Assembly: GCF_029919255.1 (NCBI RefSeq)
Contig: NZ_CP123991.1
Coordinates: 2,147,833-2,211,832, forward strand
Origin: a cyanobacterium endosymbiont of Epithemia clementina EcSB
Lineage (GTDB): Bacteria > Cyanobacteriota > Cyanobacteriia > Cyanobacteriales > Microcystaceae
Direction of reading: 5' to 3'
Length of the DNA: 64,000 nt
Positions within the stretch are counted from its first letter, which is position 1. The number at the start of each line of letters is the position of its first letter. Shown here piece after piece: positions 30,942 to 41,583 of the stretch. The notes beneath the pieces are model-generated. The model worked only from the letters and a program-made list of their open reading frames with translations. It was not told where the DNA came from and did not search any database. Made by a program: the position numbers and the translations under genes.

Positions 30942-31132
30942 AACATCTTATTTTGAGTTAACTTACACATCTATACAATCTAACTGATTTATTTTTTTTA
31001 TAAATATTTATTTTGTTAGTTTTAGAGATAGCTTTTTACGAAATACTTTGGGGTTTTGTGGTTTTTACGAAAAAACTATAAATAGGATCTCTTTAGTTAA
31101 AGATAATGGGCATAAGTAAGAACACAAATGTC

Positions 31133-31181
31133 CTAAAAAAAACTTAAAAATTAGAAATGCTTGGTATTGGCACCAAGCATT
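31133..31181 (-). terminator. Rho-independent terminator of the AAA ATPase gene
   Basis: AATGCTTGGT and ACCAAGCATT pair as a 10-bp stem with a 6-base loop (31156-31181). Read on the minus strand the stem is followed by a T-rich run with several TTTT tracts (31155 down to 31133). It lies 47 bp downstream of the minus-strand stop at 31228. Confidence 0.65.
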
Positions 31182-31227
31182 AGAAGAAGCCAAAAAATAA
31201 ACTGATACCACTCTCTAAAATTAGAGT

Positions 31228-32598
31228 TTAAAGATTATCCAGAAAATAGTTATGATATAGCTTGCAACTGGGCTGGGCTTCATCTCCTACTAAATTAATT
31301 AGTCCCATACTCTCTAATTTATAAGCTACAGATGGTTCTAACTGTACTCCCATTTCAGTTTTAACCACTTGTTTCATGGCCTCAGCTAACTCAGGAGAAG
31401 ATTGTAAATTATTCCAATGACGGCGTAAATGCGACCCGTAAATTCCTCCTTGGGTCGAGGCTTCTTCTAAGAGCTTATTCTGAGGAATATTCTTATAGGT
31501 AAGGGCATCAAAAGCAAGACGAATTAAATAGGGATGTCCTCCTACCATTTCAATTAAATATTTCGCAAACTCTTGTTGTTTTTTATCTTCTGACCAACTA
31601 AATCCATAATATTTAGCGAGAGTTAATACTTGCTCTAGCTTAAACCCAGGTAATTTGACTTGTCTTCCCACATTAAAAGGAGATTGATTAGCGTCAAGTT
31701 TGATATAAACCTCTGTAGAATTAGCAATTACTAAACGAAGATTTTGCCAAATTTCTAAATTGTTGGCCTCTTCATGCCAATAGCGAAGCATAGGTAAAAA
31801 ATCTTTAGCAATATTGGGATATTCAAAGATGCGATCAAGATTGTCTAAACCTAACGCTATAGGGCGGTTAATCTGTTCTAATAAATAATCTTGAAAATAA
31901 GTTTTACAACTTACTAAACTACCAAATAATTCCTCATCCCAATAATCATCGAGTTCAGGTTTAATGCCTAACTCTCGACTAATGTTCGCACAAAACCAGC
32001 GAAGAAATTTATCTAAGGTGGTAAACATTGCTCCTTCTGCACCACGAAGATTAAGATACACTTTGCGACAGTCAGAAGCTTCAGCATAGAGGAGAATAGT
32101 ATTAAGAAGGGATGTTTTCCCCATTTTTTCAGGGGCTTTAATCCTAATTAACGCACCAGGTTTAAGAATTTCTTGGCAACTATCTACTTCAACCGGAGGA
32201 CGTTGAATATAAATAGGAGAGTCAACTTTTATGCGCGTTTGGAGATCAATTATCGGAAGACTCGAAAACGTTGGCATTGCTGATGCTTGTTTCCAATCAG
32301 GATATTTAATATCTTTGAGCCATTCTCGTAAAACTTGGAACTTCCCAGGACCTTTACTACGAGGATCCAATTCAGGGCAACCATTAGGCTGATCATTGGC
32401 AAAACAACTGTAGAGTTCGGTCATTTGTTTCTTATATGTCTCATGACTGGCTGCTTCAGCTAGTTCCCAAACCTCTGTATCCGGTTTACGCCAATTTTCA
32501 TAAGCAAACCGAACTAAAAAGATTTCTCGAAGTCTTCCTTTTAGATTTTGATCGATGGCTACTTCTTTGAGGAATTGATCCCAGCCTTTTGGTTTCAT
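31228..32598 (-). CDS. AAA-like domain ATPase (STAND/PF14516-like)
   Basis: 456 aa from ATG 32598; upstream codons in the frame (to 32661) lack a good start context. An N-terminal region of about 130 residues of unknown fold (KPKGWDQFLKEVAIDQNLKG, then a C-x8-C pair at 65/74) precedes an ATPase core: Walker A APEKMGKTS (155-163), Walker B IALGLDNLD (246-255) and a sensor-like LRLVIANSTE. A winged-helix-like C-terminus follows (GGHPYLIRLAFDALT, LEEASTQGGIYGSHLRRHWN). Cyanobacterial 'AAA-like domain' proteins of this type carry variable N-terminal effectors and are suspected signalling switches. No partner gene is next to it. Intact between two decayed regions. Confidence 0.78.
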   Translation of the reverse strand: MKPKGWDQFLKEVAIDQNLKGRLREIFLVRFAYENWRKPDTEVWELAEAASHETYKKQMTELYSCFANDQPNGCPELDPRSKGPGKFQVLREWLKDIKYPDWKQASAMPTFSSLPIIDLQTRIKVDSPIYIQRPPVEVDSCQEILKPGALIRIKAPEKMGKTSLLNTILLYAEASDCRKVYLNLRGAEGAMFTTLDKFLRWFCANISRELGIKPELDDYWDEELFGSLVSCKTYFQDYLLEQINRPIALGLDNLDRIFEYPNIAKDFLPMLRYWHEEANNLEIWQNLRLVIANSTEVYIKLDANQSPFNVGRQVKLPGFKLEQVLTLAKYYGFSWSEDKKQQEFAKYLIEMVGGHPYLIRLAFDALTYKNIPQNKLLEEASTQGGIYGSHLRRHWNNLQSSPELAEAMKQVVKTEMGVQLEPSVAYKLESMGLINLVGDEAQPSCKLYHNYFLDNL

Positions 32599-32843
32599 GG
32601 CGGTTGTCTTAAGGATATTAAATCTAGTATTTACACTGGCAAAAATGACCGTTAGTATCAAGTGTAGTTTCTAATACATACTTATTCCTAATTCTACTAT
32701 TTTCGCTTTACTTCTATGTTGCTCAGCCTTAAAATTCAATTGTGGGACTGACATTCGGTGTAAGGCGTTTTATCCTAAAAGTGGAGGATTAAAGATACTC
32801 AAAACTAACCAAATTGGTGTGAATGACCAGGAGAAAATTAACT

Positions 32844-32999
32844 ATGAAACCTATCAAATGTCAATTAGCCTTGGGAACCGCCATCGTCTTACTCACCATT
32901 GTTGGCATAGAAACCATAGCAGTCGCTGTTCCTCATATTATGCCTGGAAATGTAATTACTAACAATGATTGTGGAGGAGACAAGGATGATGAATGTTAA
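32844..32999 (+). CDS. Small exported peptide, 51 aa
   Basis: A clean 51-codon frame from ATG 32844 to TAA, with CAGGAGA at 32828-32834 correctly placed as ribosome-binding site. It has a basic start (MKPIKCQLA), a hydrophobic span with TAIVLLTIVGIETIAVAV, and a short mature part ending in NNDCGGDKDDEC. The design is a Sec signal peptide (or anchor) plus a roughly 20-residue acidic tail with two Cys and five Asp/Glu, able to bind metal or form a disulfide. I know no family for it. The good RBS and intact frame beside total decay argue for a real gene. Confidence 0.55.
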   Translation: MKPIKCQLALGTAIVLLTIVGIETIAVAVPHIMPGNVITNNDCGGDKDDEC

Positions 33000-33949
33000 A
33001 AAATATCGCAACTCCTGAAGTGTCTACTCAAAAATATTTATCAAAAAGCTAGGCAGATTCCTGGCTTTTTCCCTAAGTTATCTAAGCAAGGTCAAAACCT
33101 TCATAAGATATTTTTTCCTAGTTTGGCTTATAGGAGTTACTTATTGATAGATGAACTTAAACATGATTTATCTTAAAATATTTAGCTGTCGCTAAAAATA
33201 AAGGGTAGAAAACTAAGAAAATAGAGGAGTTTGTCAACATAAAAGATAGCTATTGAAGCTCTTATGAAGAAATCTGGGGCTGGGTATCATTTTGGACCTC
33301 TATACTCATTATTTTATTGCTAAGTCCCAATATTAAAGCTATGATTATTTATTCGAGACGTTTGACGATTTATCTAGTGACTAGGAATTAAATTTCATGA
33401 TTAGGAATAGCTAAAAATTGATAGGTCCCAATCAATAAATGAGATTACCAGTCGTTTGAAAGTTATCGATAGAGGAAAATGGTACTTTTGTTGAAAGTTA
33501 AAGTATTTAAAAACATTTCAAAAACGATATCGCTCGATATTATCTTTTATTTTGCTGAAATAATTAAGATTTAAACGATGTTAGTAAGAGTTGATTTTTT
33601 AAAATTTAAAAAACTTATTGAATTACTGAATGTTACCACCTGGTCCTAAAGCAACTATGTGAAATCAGTAAATTTATAGTCAAAAAATTTTAGATGATTT
33701 CAACTAACTTTTTAGTTTTTTGCAAAACTTTATCAGATTACTCTCAATAAGAGTAAAAGAGTTAATTAATAATTAGTGTCAAATATAAAGATAATTTTTT
33801 TTAAGAAAAATTATCTTTATATAGTTTTTGAACTAAGAGATAGTTTTTAGTTTTTCAAATACATAGTGCTCACTTTGTCTATTCCAGTAAACAAATGTTT
33901 AACTTAATTTGTCAATCCGTTCATACACTTCACTTAATGATTCTTCATC
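33000..33949. other. Gene desert
   Basis: About 950 bp with no recognisable gene. It contains an AAATTATCTTTATA-type inverted repeat near 33785-33820 and short T/A runs. On the minus strand around 33905-33975 there is a short readable piece, SAQKILLVDEESLSEVYERI, that abuts the TnpB relic but does not obviously belong to it. Confidence 0.5.
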
Positions 33950-33974
33950 AACCAGTAGTATTTTTTGAGCCGAC

Positions 33975-34215
33975 TAAGAGGGAGTCTATCCTAACGCTTG
34001 AGTTTGGCTGCGCCCCAACCTACTTAATCATTTTTGCAAAATGATTAAGGCAGCATTTCAATCTCTACATTTGAGATAACCACAATAAGGACAATTATAG
34101 ATTCTAGTTAACAAATACTTCTGAACTTTTTAACTACAATTAAGAAAATAATGAAAAGTATTCTGAGGATCTACCGCTATAGTTATTTTGCCATATCTAT
34201 ATCAAAAATATTTAG
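33975..34215 (-). mobile_element. IS200/IS605-family TnpB relic (C-terminal zinc-finger part)
   Basis: Minus-strand translation reads ITIAVDPQNTFHYFLNCS, then VQKYLLTRIYNCPYCGYLKC, RDNAALIILQK and LSRLGRSQTQALG, with stops. This is the zinc-finger and RuvC-III end of TnpB: the first C..C pair is damaged, while CPYCG and the D-N-A-A catalytic segment remain. Only the last fifth of the gene survives, and no TnpA or element end is visible. Confidence 0.8.
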
Positions 34216-34469
34216 CAATTGTCTAAAATAGGTTTATCTTACACCTTTTATCGACTTAGCTGAATGAAATTTTTTATCATACTATTAACGTTTAACAGTT
34301 CACAAACTACTCTATATTTAAACTTTATAAACGTGAGTTAAACTATATTCAATAATACGATTGTTATTCTTGATTACTAAGTTAAAGTACGACTAATTAC
34401 ACGATTAGCTGAAATAGTAATTACCAATAACAAAGACTAAAATGGTTGTTGAAAAATATCAATATGCAA

Positions 34470-35400
34470 GGGAAGCCTGCTATTTAACCCTAAATCACGA
34501 GAAAGTTTTTAAGTGGACGGAGATAAGATATTAGTCAAGTATAAAGATTAACAAAACAGTTTCAAATACTTTATTTTCTAAAATGTTCAATCTAAGAGAC
34601 ATTTTTAAGCTAATCGTTAATTGTTTCAATCAAAAAACGCTTATTAAGTAATATTTGATCACTCAGTTTTACTGACTTTTGCTTCATACTCTATTTATGA
34701 CAGATAATTAATTGATGTCCTTGTTAATAGGGCTTTTCAAAGAGTTCGTAAAAAATATATCCTTAGCTCCTCAATAATTTGCCAATTAAACTTTTCCTTG
34801 ACTCATAAACTGGTTTGCGTTCATCTATTTTGCCTTAAATTAACTTAAAAACAAATAATTACCCGTAGTTATTTACAATTAAATGCAGTTTAAATTCCCA
34901 ATGCCATCACACATAATTTAGTCCCATCTCACTAAACCTTTAAAAATTTGGTATGTCCGACTGCAAGACTGATTAAAACTTCTATCAGAGAATAATCAAT
35001 AGCAAATAATTACTGTAATTTTTTCTTTATGAATAGAAAATAAATAGGACAGTAACTTTATTACTCAGAGGATAAGCTCCACAACACTATTCTAGCTGAC
35101 TAGATTAGGAAATACTTTTTACAATTGGGAATAACCCGTAATTTATAAGATGTTTTAAAGGTTCGATATCCTGACCTATGAAATGTAATGATAAGGGCAT
35201 CACTTAACCTCTCTTTAAACGAGAGCAACATCTTTTTTCTCCCCAAAATGCTGTTCAAATCTTTGATAGAAGTGATCTATCTCACAAAATACTTCGGTAA
35301 GCTCGAGATGAGATATACTAAATCCGACGGCCATACCCTTCTAAAAAATTACAGGAAATTTAACTCATTATTATTGGTTAAATTATCAATGTTTTCTCTG
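34470..35400 (-). mobile_element. IS982-family transposase relic
   Basis: The minus strand, frame-hopping, reads VMPLSLHFIGQDIEPLKHLI near 35190 and PNCKKYFPNLVS near 35120. It ends with a block near 34800-34480: KLLRS, GYIFYEL, QLIICHK, KLSDQILLNKRFLIETIND, LKNVS, IEHFRK, VNLYT and LISYLRPLKN. This order (helix N-terminus, DKGY-like, LLKRR.IIE..ND.LKN.SQIEHTRHRS) is specific to IS982 transposases. Stops throughout. A 72-codon plus-strand frame inside it (35188-35406) is a shadow. Confidence 0.8.
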
Positions 35401-35569
35401 ATTTAACTGAGTTAATTACAATAATTTAGTAATACTTCTTTGATAGTATCAAAGATAATCCACATAATTTCTGTCATCTTTTTGCTGGTTCTAATTCTGG
35501 AGAATAAGTTTCTAAAGATTTTCTGGTAATTTCTAAAAAAAATTAGACTTTTTTGCTACGATGTCGTCT

Positions 35570-35605
35570 GTTACTATTGTTACTATTGTTACTATTGTTA
35601 CTATT
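35570..35605. repeat. Four exact tandem copies of a 9-base unit
   Basis: The unit GTTACTATT occurs four times head to tail without error in an IS relic's flank. The array is only 36 bp, lacks spacers and is not CRISPR. It is a short slippage-prone microsatellite. Confidence 0.95.
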
Positions 35606-35652
35606 CTCTATAAATAAGATTTTTTTAGATAACCCTACATCTTTAGCCAAAT

Positions 35653-36473
35653 GTTCATAAACTAAATTCAGCCATTTTATATTCCCTCTTGGAATTTAAT
35701 TTCATAAAGTTGCTCTCTTTAGTAGTTTGACAAATTCGTAGACGTATGACCGACAATTTATAGCCCTGACTTCTCATCGCAGTTGGTCTTTTCCTAGACT
35801 CCAGACTTTTTTTCTGATTGGTTTCAATTCTACTCTAGGTTCATCAAAAAAATATATATCTATCTTAGTTTTTGTCTATCTTTTTTCGATTTTTTAGATT
35901 TTTGAAGGTTAGTTTTTCATGAATCTTTCTTTTTTTAGAGGCTCTCTCTTGCTGTGTTATGCTTTCGGACTCTGACAAGAATATCTGAGCTTTTTCACGT
36001 AATCCCATCCTGTTTAGTCCCAAACTTTTTCAACACAATTTTTGTTTTCTATCTAACGAGCTACTTTCAGTCTTTTCCCTGTTTGCCAATGTGCTGGTTT
36101 TAATTTTAATTAGTGAGCTAATTTCTTAAGTAGTTAATCAGTTAATAGAGATTTTTTTCTTCTCTTTGCTTAAAATTCTTATTTTGACATCCTAACAATC
36201 TATTCTTTTATTTAATTATATTTGTTCGGAATTTATTCGCTCTAATTAAATAGATTACTACAGCAACTACTCTCTTTTTAAGAGTCTGTCCCTGAAATAT
36301 TGATATTTTTTAAGGTAAATACTATCCTCTTAAATCTACATATTTTTTTCTTTTTAAGGAACTATTTTTGGGGTTTAAGTCAACTAAATTGCAAAGCTAA
36401 ATTAAGTTTTTTTTAGGTATCGTTTTAATCTAGATTATTTTTCTTTTATTGTACCTAAGTTCCTACAACATAA
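35653..36473 (-). mobile_element. IS630-family relic, copy 2 of an inverted pair
   Basis: The reverse complement of this segment matches 17512-18215. It retains about 115 bp (near 35880-35995) that copy 1 lost, including the linker between the N-terminal HTH region and the FFDEPRVELKPIRKKVW acidic motif. Stops interrupt the transposase. The element is non-functional but is the fuller of the two. Confidence 0.75.
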
Positions 36474-37313
36474 CTTGACATTAAATTCATAATACTAGAC
36501 TTCAAGAAATGCTGCTTTTTGTTATCTCTAAACTTTCTACAAAACTTATGTTTATTAAGTGGAGTTTCACACTTGTAATAAACGAATTTTTTGTCTATAT
36601 TGATGAGAGTTACTAGATTGTTTAACTCTTTTTTCATCTTTTGAGGTTGAGGATTAAGTTGTTACTTATTCTAACTCTTTTAATATACCTAGGTTAATAA
36701 TAATTAATGTTTTTTACCATATTAATTGAAATTGACCAATATTCTTTTTATCCATTAAAATAATATAAAATTTATCATCTGATAGCTTTTATTTAAAGAA
36801 GTTGAACTCTCCTGAGCAATAATTTTTTAAAAATTTTAGATATCCTATTTTTTTCTTTGACCTTTTTCTGGCAAGTATTATCAAAATAAGAGATTACTCT
36901 TAAATTTATTTCAACCATAATTTGGCAAGCATGGGAGTTACGATCATAAACAAATTTAAACTCTTTTATAAGCCTAATGTTATATTTGAATGATTCTGTT
37001 TTGCTAACTCCAGGATGATCTACCCAATAATGAAGCACTTTATTATGGACGAATTTAGTTGCCTGTATTGCTTGATTAATAGATAGCTTCTATTTGATGT
37101 AGTTTTGGCTTGTAATTTATATTCAAGTACAAACACTTTGACACTGCATTACTGTGTATTAGATCACAGCATTTTTAGAATTAAAACAACAACAAATAAA
37201 TACAAAGTCGTTCTTTAACTGAGTGGATGATTGGACTGAAAACCCACAATTTTCTCTCAAAAAGCGGTCTCGCTTTGCGAATAATACTACACTAAAGTTT
37301 TTGCAGTAAAAAA
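36474..37313. other. Gene desert before typA
   Basis: About 840 bp. Two minus-strand open stretches (36455-36637 and 36793-37038) give low-complexity, Lys/Leu/Asn-rich peptides; the second begins MLHYWVDHPGVSKTESFKYN and may be a relic. Neither matches a family I know, and neither has a ribosome-binding site. Confidence 0.5.
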
Positions 37314-37330
37314 GGTGGGCATCGCCCACC
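37305..37330 (-). terminator. typA: Rho-independent terminator of typA
   Basis: GGTGGGC and GCCCACC form a GC-rich 7-bp stem with a 3-base loop at 37314-37330. Reading the minus strand, it is followed immediately by TTTTTT. It lies 33 bp beyond the typA stop. This is the cleanest intrinsic terminator in the window. Confidence 0.9.
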
Positions 37331-37362
37331 CTAGATTATTTCAAGTATTTCAAGTTTAGAAT

Positions 37363-39156
37363 TTAGCGTTTGGCTAATTTTTTAGTTTTCATCTTCCGTA
37401 GACGAATAGATTCAGGCGTTACCTCTACTAATTCATCAGCCCCAATATATTCTAATGCTCTTTCTAAACTCATTTCTTCGGGGGCTTGTAATTGGACTAA
37501 TTCATCTCCAGTTGCAGAACGATGGTTGGTCAATTGCTTGGTTTTGCAGACGTTCAATTCCACATCTTGAGGACGGTTACTTTCTCCAATAATCATTCCT
37601 TTATACACTTTGGTTCCAGGGGTGATAAAAAAGATACCGCGATCTTCGGCATTTTTCAACGCATAGAATGTTGCAACTCCTTCTTCAAAGGAAGTAATTA
37701 CTCCGTTGTAACGAGTTTCCAAATCTCCAGAAATGGGACGATATTCCAAGAAACTATGGTTCATAATCCCCTCACCCCGTGAGATACGGATGAAATCTCC
37801 ACGAAACCCAATTAAACCACGGGCTGGAACCACAAACTCTAATTGAGTTCGTCCGTTGATTCCAGTTTGCATATCTTTCATTTCCCCTTTACGTTGTCCT
37901 AAGCGTTCAATACAAGCTCCAACTGCTTGTTCAGGAATATCCAAGACTAAATATTCAAAGGGTTCACAGGGTTGGCCATTCACTTCCCGATAGATAACTT
38001 GGGGTTGGGAGACTTGGAATTCATAACCTTCCCGACGCATGGTTTCAATTAAAATACCGAGGTGTAATTCTCCCCGTCCGGATACCTCAAATTTATCGGG
38101 GGACTCGTTTTCTTCAACTCGTAAAGCAACATTGGTTTCCAATTCTCGCATTAAGCGATCACGGATTTGTCGTGAGGTAACATAAGTTCCTTCCTGTCCA
38201 GCAAAAGGAGAGTCGTTGACAGAAAAAGTCATTTGTAGGGTAGGTTCGTCAACTTTAATTAAAGGTAAAGCTTGGGGTTCATTGGGACAAGTCAAGGTTT
38301 CCCCAATATTAGCATCTGCAAACCCAGCCACTGCCACCAGATTACCAGCACTTGATTCTTCAAGTTCCACCCGTTGCAGCCCTTCAAACCCGAGTAATTT
38401 ACTAATTTTTCCTCTAACCATACTGCCGTCTTCTTTCATCAAAGCCGCTTGTTGACCTGCTTTAATCACCCCATTATGAATGCGACCAATAATGATCCGC
38501 CCTAGATACTCAGAATAGTCCAGGGTAGTCACTTGTAATTGTAGAGTTTTAGTTGGATCGCCAGCCGGTGGGGGAATATGGTTTAAAATTGCTTGAAATA
38601 GCGGTTCCATGTCTACCCCTTCATCTTCTAAGCTATTTTTGGCAAAACCGGATAAACCCGAGGCAAACAGGGTCGTAAAATCGCATTGATCATCATCTGC
38701 ACCTAGTTCCACGAATAAATCAAAGACTTTATCTACGGCAATATTGGGGTCAACTTGGGGACGGTCAATTTTATTAACGACCACAATGGGACGTAATCCC
38801 TTTTCTAAGGCTTTTTTGAGAACAAAACGAGTTTGGGGCATTGGACCCTCATTGGCGTCCACAATTAAAATACAGCCATCTACCATCCCTAAAACCCGTT
38901 CCACTTCTCCCCCAAAGTCTGCGTGACCAGGGGTATCGACAATGTTAATTAGGGTATCTTCATAGCGAACTGCGGTGTTTTTTGACAAAATGGTGATTCC
39001 TCGTTCCCTTTCTAGGGTATTGGAGTCCATTACACAGTCTGGGATCTCTTCCCCTTCGCGGAAAATACCGGACTGTTTGAGAAGGGCATCAACCAGGGTA
39101 GTTTTACCGTGATCGACGTGGGCGATAATGGCAACGTTGCGAATGGGCAGAGACAT
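37363..39156 (-). CDS. typA: Ribosome-associated translational GTPase TypA/BipA
   Basis: 597 aa, full length. G1 AHVDHGKTT (12-20), effector-region GREGITI-like [11 protein letters not shown]3 [11 protein letters not shown] and G4 NKIDRP mark the GTPase domain. It is followed by EF-G-like domains II, III and V and the BipA-specific C-terminal domain ([18 protein letters not shown] and [16 protein letters not shown]-like). TypA binds the ribosome under stress and cold and aids assembly and translation. It has its own terminator and sits alone between IS relics. Intact. Confidence 0.97.
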   Translation of the reverse strand: MSLPIRNVAIIAHVDHGKTTLVDALLKQSGIFREGEEIPDCVMDSNTLERERGITILSKNTAVRYEDTLINIVDTPGHADFGGEVERVLGMVDGCILIVDANEGPMPQTRFVLKKALEKGLRPIVVVNKIDRPQVDPNIAVDKVFDLFVELGADDDQCDFTTLFASGLSGFAKNSLEDEGVDMEPLFQAILNHIPPPAGDPTKTLQLQVTTLDYSEYLGRIIIGRIHNGVIKAGQQAALMKEDGSMVRGKISKLLGFEGLQRVELEESSAGNLVAVAGFADANIGETLTCPNEPQALPLIKVDEPTLQMTFSVNDSPFAGQEGTYVTSRQIRDRLMRELETNVALRVEENESPDKFEVSGRGELHLGILIETMRREGYEFQVSQPQVIYREVNGQPCEPFEYLVLDIPEQAVGACIERLGQRKGEMKDMQTGINGRTQLEFVVPARGLIGFRGDFIRISRGEGIMNHSFLEYRPISGDLETRYNGVITSFEEGVATFYALKNAEDRGIFFITPGTKVYKGMIIGESNRPQDVELNVCKTKQLTNHRSATGDELVQLQAPEEMSLERALEYIGADELVEVTPESIRLRKMKTKKLAKR

Positions 39157-39889
39157 AGATAATGAAATGGTAAAAAAGTTTAGAAATGTTACTATAGATT
39201 TTTTAACGGTCCTAGCTTACATGCTAGCTTATATGATAATGGTAGCAGTCGGTTAAGTTTTAGGAAATATACTTAGGAAATAGATAATAAGCAATCAGTA
39301 ATAAATTAGGGTATAATCAATTAGTGTGAAGAAAAGACGTCATAATTAAGGTTTTCTCGTTGAGAATAGTGCCTACTCTAGGGGGTATACTGCCTTTGTC
39401 TACCGCTATTTTAAACAACTATAACGTTCTTAGTTGTTGGCAGCTATTATTTTGATAGTAATTGTTAACCTTATCGCATTTTAACTTAAATATTGAAAAT
39501 GACAACTGTGTGTTTAACACTTGGAGAACTGACGTCAACTTAAGACTGGATGAGAATTAGAAAAATACAGTTTCTTTTAAATAGTTATTAGCAAACTTTA
39601 GTATAATAAACCTCTTTAAAAACTCAAATATTAAATTGTACTTGACTGATCCAACTTTCAGTACAAAAAATAATACAAAACCTGTCATTCTAAAAATAGA
39701 AAATATTATTGTTAATAACAGATTTATCGAAAGAATTCATCATAGAAATAATACTTAGTAGGTTTCATGTTTAGATTAAATTATGTTAAACTGAACACTC
39801 CTATTTAATTTGTACCTATAATATTAAATACCTAATTCAGTTTAATAAAGAAGATTCTCAATGTAGCGATTTTTATTTTCATCGATTAA
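39157..39889. other. Upstream region of typA, otherwise empty
   Basis: About 730 bp, AT-rich, with no frame or relic I can assign. The typA promoter must lie in the first 100-150 bp (39160-39300). No specific operator is visible. Confidence 0.5.
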
Positions 39890-40880
39890 AGTGAAGGAAT
39901 TCCAAAAATATTAGTTGCATTAGTTGCACTAAAAAATGGAGCTGTATTTTATAGATATTTCCACTAAAACTGTATAAACTAGTAATAAGACCAATCAATA
40001 CAATATAATTGTACAACTAGCGGAGTGTTTTAAGTTAGTTCTTGTCAATCGTCTCCTTAGATATTAGGAAACAACAAACAGTATATGACCATTCCTTCAT
40101 GTCCAAGGAAAATTCCCTTTAATTAAGGAGAGACAACTTAATATTGTGGAACAATTGCTAGAACAAGATAATGATGCTCCTCTACAAGAGCTAAGTGCTC
40201 GTTTACACAGAAAAATGGGTATTGAAGTTTATATTACTGGCACGTATCGTTTGCTTCAACAACTTAATTTAAGCTGAAAATAAATACTGAATATTTTAAG
40301 AAGTTTACATAGATAAAATTAAAACTTTGGGGTATAAATATTCGACGACACTTGGATAACTCAAACTCTCAGACTTAGTTTGTATTGATGAAACTGGAGT
40401 TTCCCTAGCCATAACTATCTATTTTGCTAAAGCAACTAAAGGAAAACGAGTTCACGGAAAATATATTAATCTTTAAGAAAAGGTATTATTTTTATTTGAG
40501 TGTTTGCTACATCATTTCTTTTTTGAAAAAAATGTGGACAAAAATAAAAAGTTTTATAAATGATCAAATATAAATTTTGATATCATAAATATCGACAGGT
40601 ATTTGTGTAGTTATGATTAATTGACAAGCTTATTAAGGAACAAAAATCATAGAAATGATAGAATCTATAGGAGCACAAGTCGTATTTTTATATTCTTGAT
40701 TTCAACTCCGTTGAAAACTGTTGGTACAAAAATCAAAGAATATTTGTTAACTAACAAATCACGAAATTCTATAGGTTTCAATCAAGCTATCAATAAAGCG
40801 ATTGATTTAGCAAACGACGAAGATATAACTGGCTAGTTTCCCCAACTGCTGTTTTTATAAACTACCTAATTGAAAATCTC
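39890..40880 (+). mobile_element. IS630-family relic, second type, copy 2
   Basis: Direct-orientation sister of 25740-26755. Shared stretches include GATATTTCCAC, TATGACCATTCCTT and GAACAATTGCTAGAACAAGA. Readable peptide: IVEQLLEQDNDAPLQELSAR, IEVYITGTYRLLQQLNLS, FVLIDETGVSLAITIYFAKA (acidic catalytic motif), TKGKRVHGKYIN and INKAIDLANDEDITG. Several stops and frameshifts. A 71-codon frame (40621-40836) is part of this relic, not a gene. Confidence 0.8.
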
Positions 40881-41048
40881 TATAAACTCTTATCTAGCAA
40901 TAATCAAAATTACTTATTGAATATAATCTTAATCACCTCCTCTGCTCACCAATATAAACCTCATCTATATGAAAAACGTAGTATGATTGAATTATTTTTA
41001 TTTTTAAACACTACTTGCTAATTGATATCAGGAGAAAATTTTAATTTT

Positions 41049-41519
41049 ATGGCTATTGAAATTGAGCGCAAATTTTTAGTTAAAGGAGATGCTTGGCGCT
41101 CCTGGGGACCAGGAAAAATATACCGACAGGGGTATATTCTAACCCAGAATAAAATGACTACTGTTCGGGTAAGAATTGTGGGGGATTGTGCTTTCTTAAC
41201 ATTTAAAGGAAAAACTAAGAGGTTTACTAGAGAAGAATTTGAATATCCTATTCCTTTAGAAGATGCAGAAATAATGTTAGAAAATCTATGTGATCATCCT
41301 TTAATTAAAAAAATTAGATACAGAATAGACTTGGGAAATTTAGTTTGGGAAGTGGATGAATTTCAGGGAGAAAATGAAGGATTAATTTTAGCGGAGGTAG
41401 AATTAAGTTCTGAGGATCAATATTTTGAGTTGCCAGCTTGGATTGGTGAAGAGGTAACCCAAGATTTAAGATTTTATAATGTTAATTTAGCAAAACATCC
41501 TTATTTAATCTGGAAATAA
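41049..41519 (+). CDS. CYTH-domain protein (class IV adenylate cyclase / tripolyphosphatase family)
   Basis: 156 aa from ATG 41049, because the EIERKFLV signature (ExExK at residues 4-8) must lie at the very N-terminus. Further beta-barrel residues follow: QGYILTQ, TTVRVRI (Arg for the triphosphate), AFLTFKGKTKRFTREEFEYP, KIRYRIDLG, WEVDEFQGENEGLILAEVEL. Bacterial stand-alone CYTH proteins usually hydrolyse inorganic tripolyphosphate with Mg2+. It lies 64 bp upstream of era and probably shares a transcript with it. Confidence 0.9.
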   Translation: MAIEIERKFLVKGDAWRSWGPGKIYRQGYILTQNKMTTVRVRIVGDCAFLTFKGKTKRFTREEFEYPIPLEDAEIMLENLCDHPLIKKIRYRIDLGNLVWEVDEFQGENEGLILAEVELSSEDQYFELPAWIGEEVTQDLRFYNVNLAKHPYLIWK

Positions 41520-41583
41520 ATTTTCATAATAAGTTGTTAGTTATAATGATATAGACTGTTTACCTTTTTTTATTATCTCTCAA

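Noticed and set aside
31228-32598. AAA ATPase as part of an anti-phage defence island
   Set aside because: No nuclease, toxin, protease or reverse transcriptase partner is adjacent, and the flanks are decayed housekeeping or IS sequence.
35188-35406. 72-codon plus-strand frame
   Set aside because: Lies antisense within the IS982 transposase relic and has low-complexity coding; a shadow.
35570-35605. Tandem GTTACTATT repeats as a CRISPR array
   Set aside because: The unit is 9 bp, only four copies are present and there are no spacers or cas genes.
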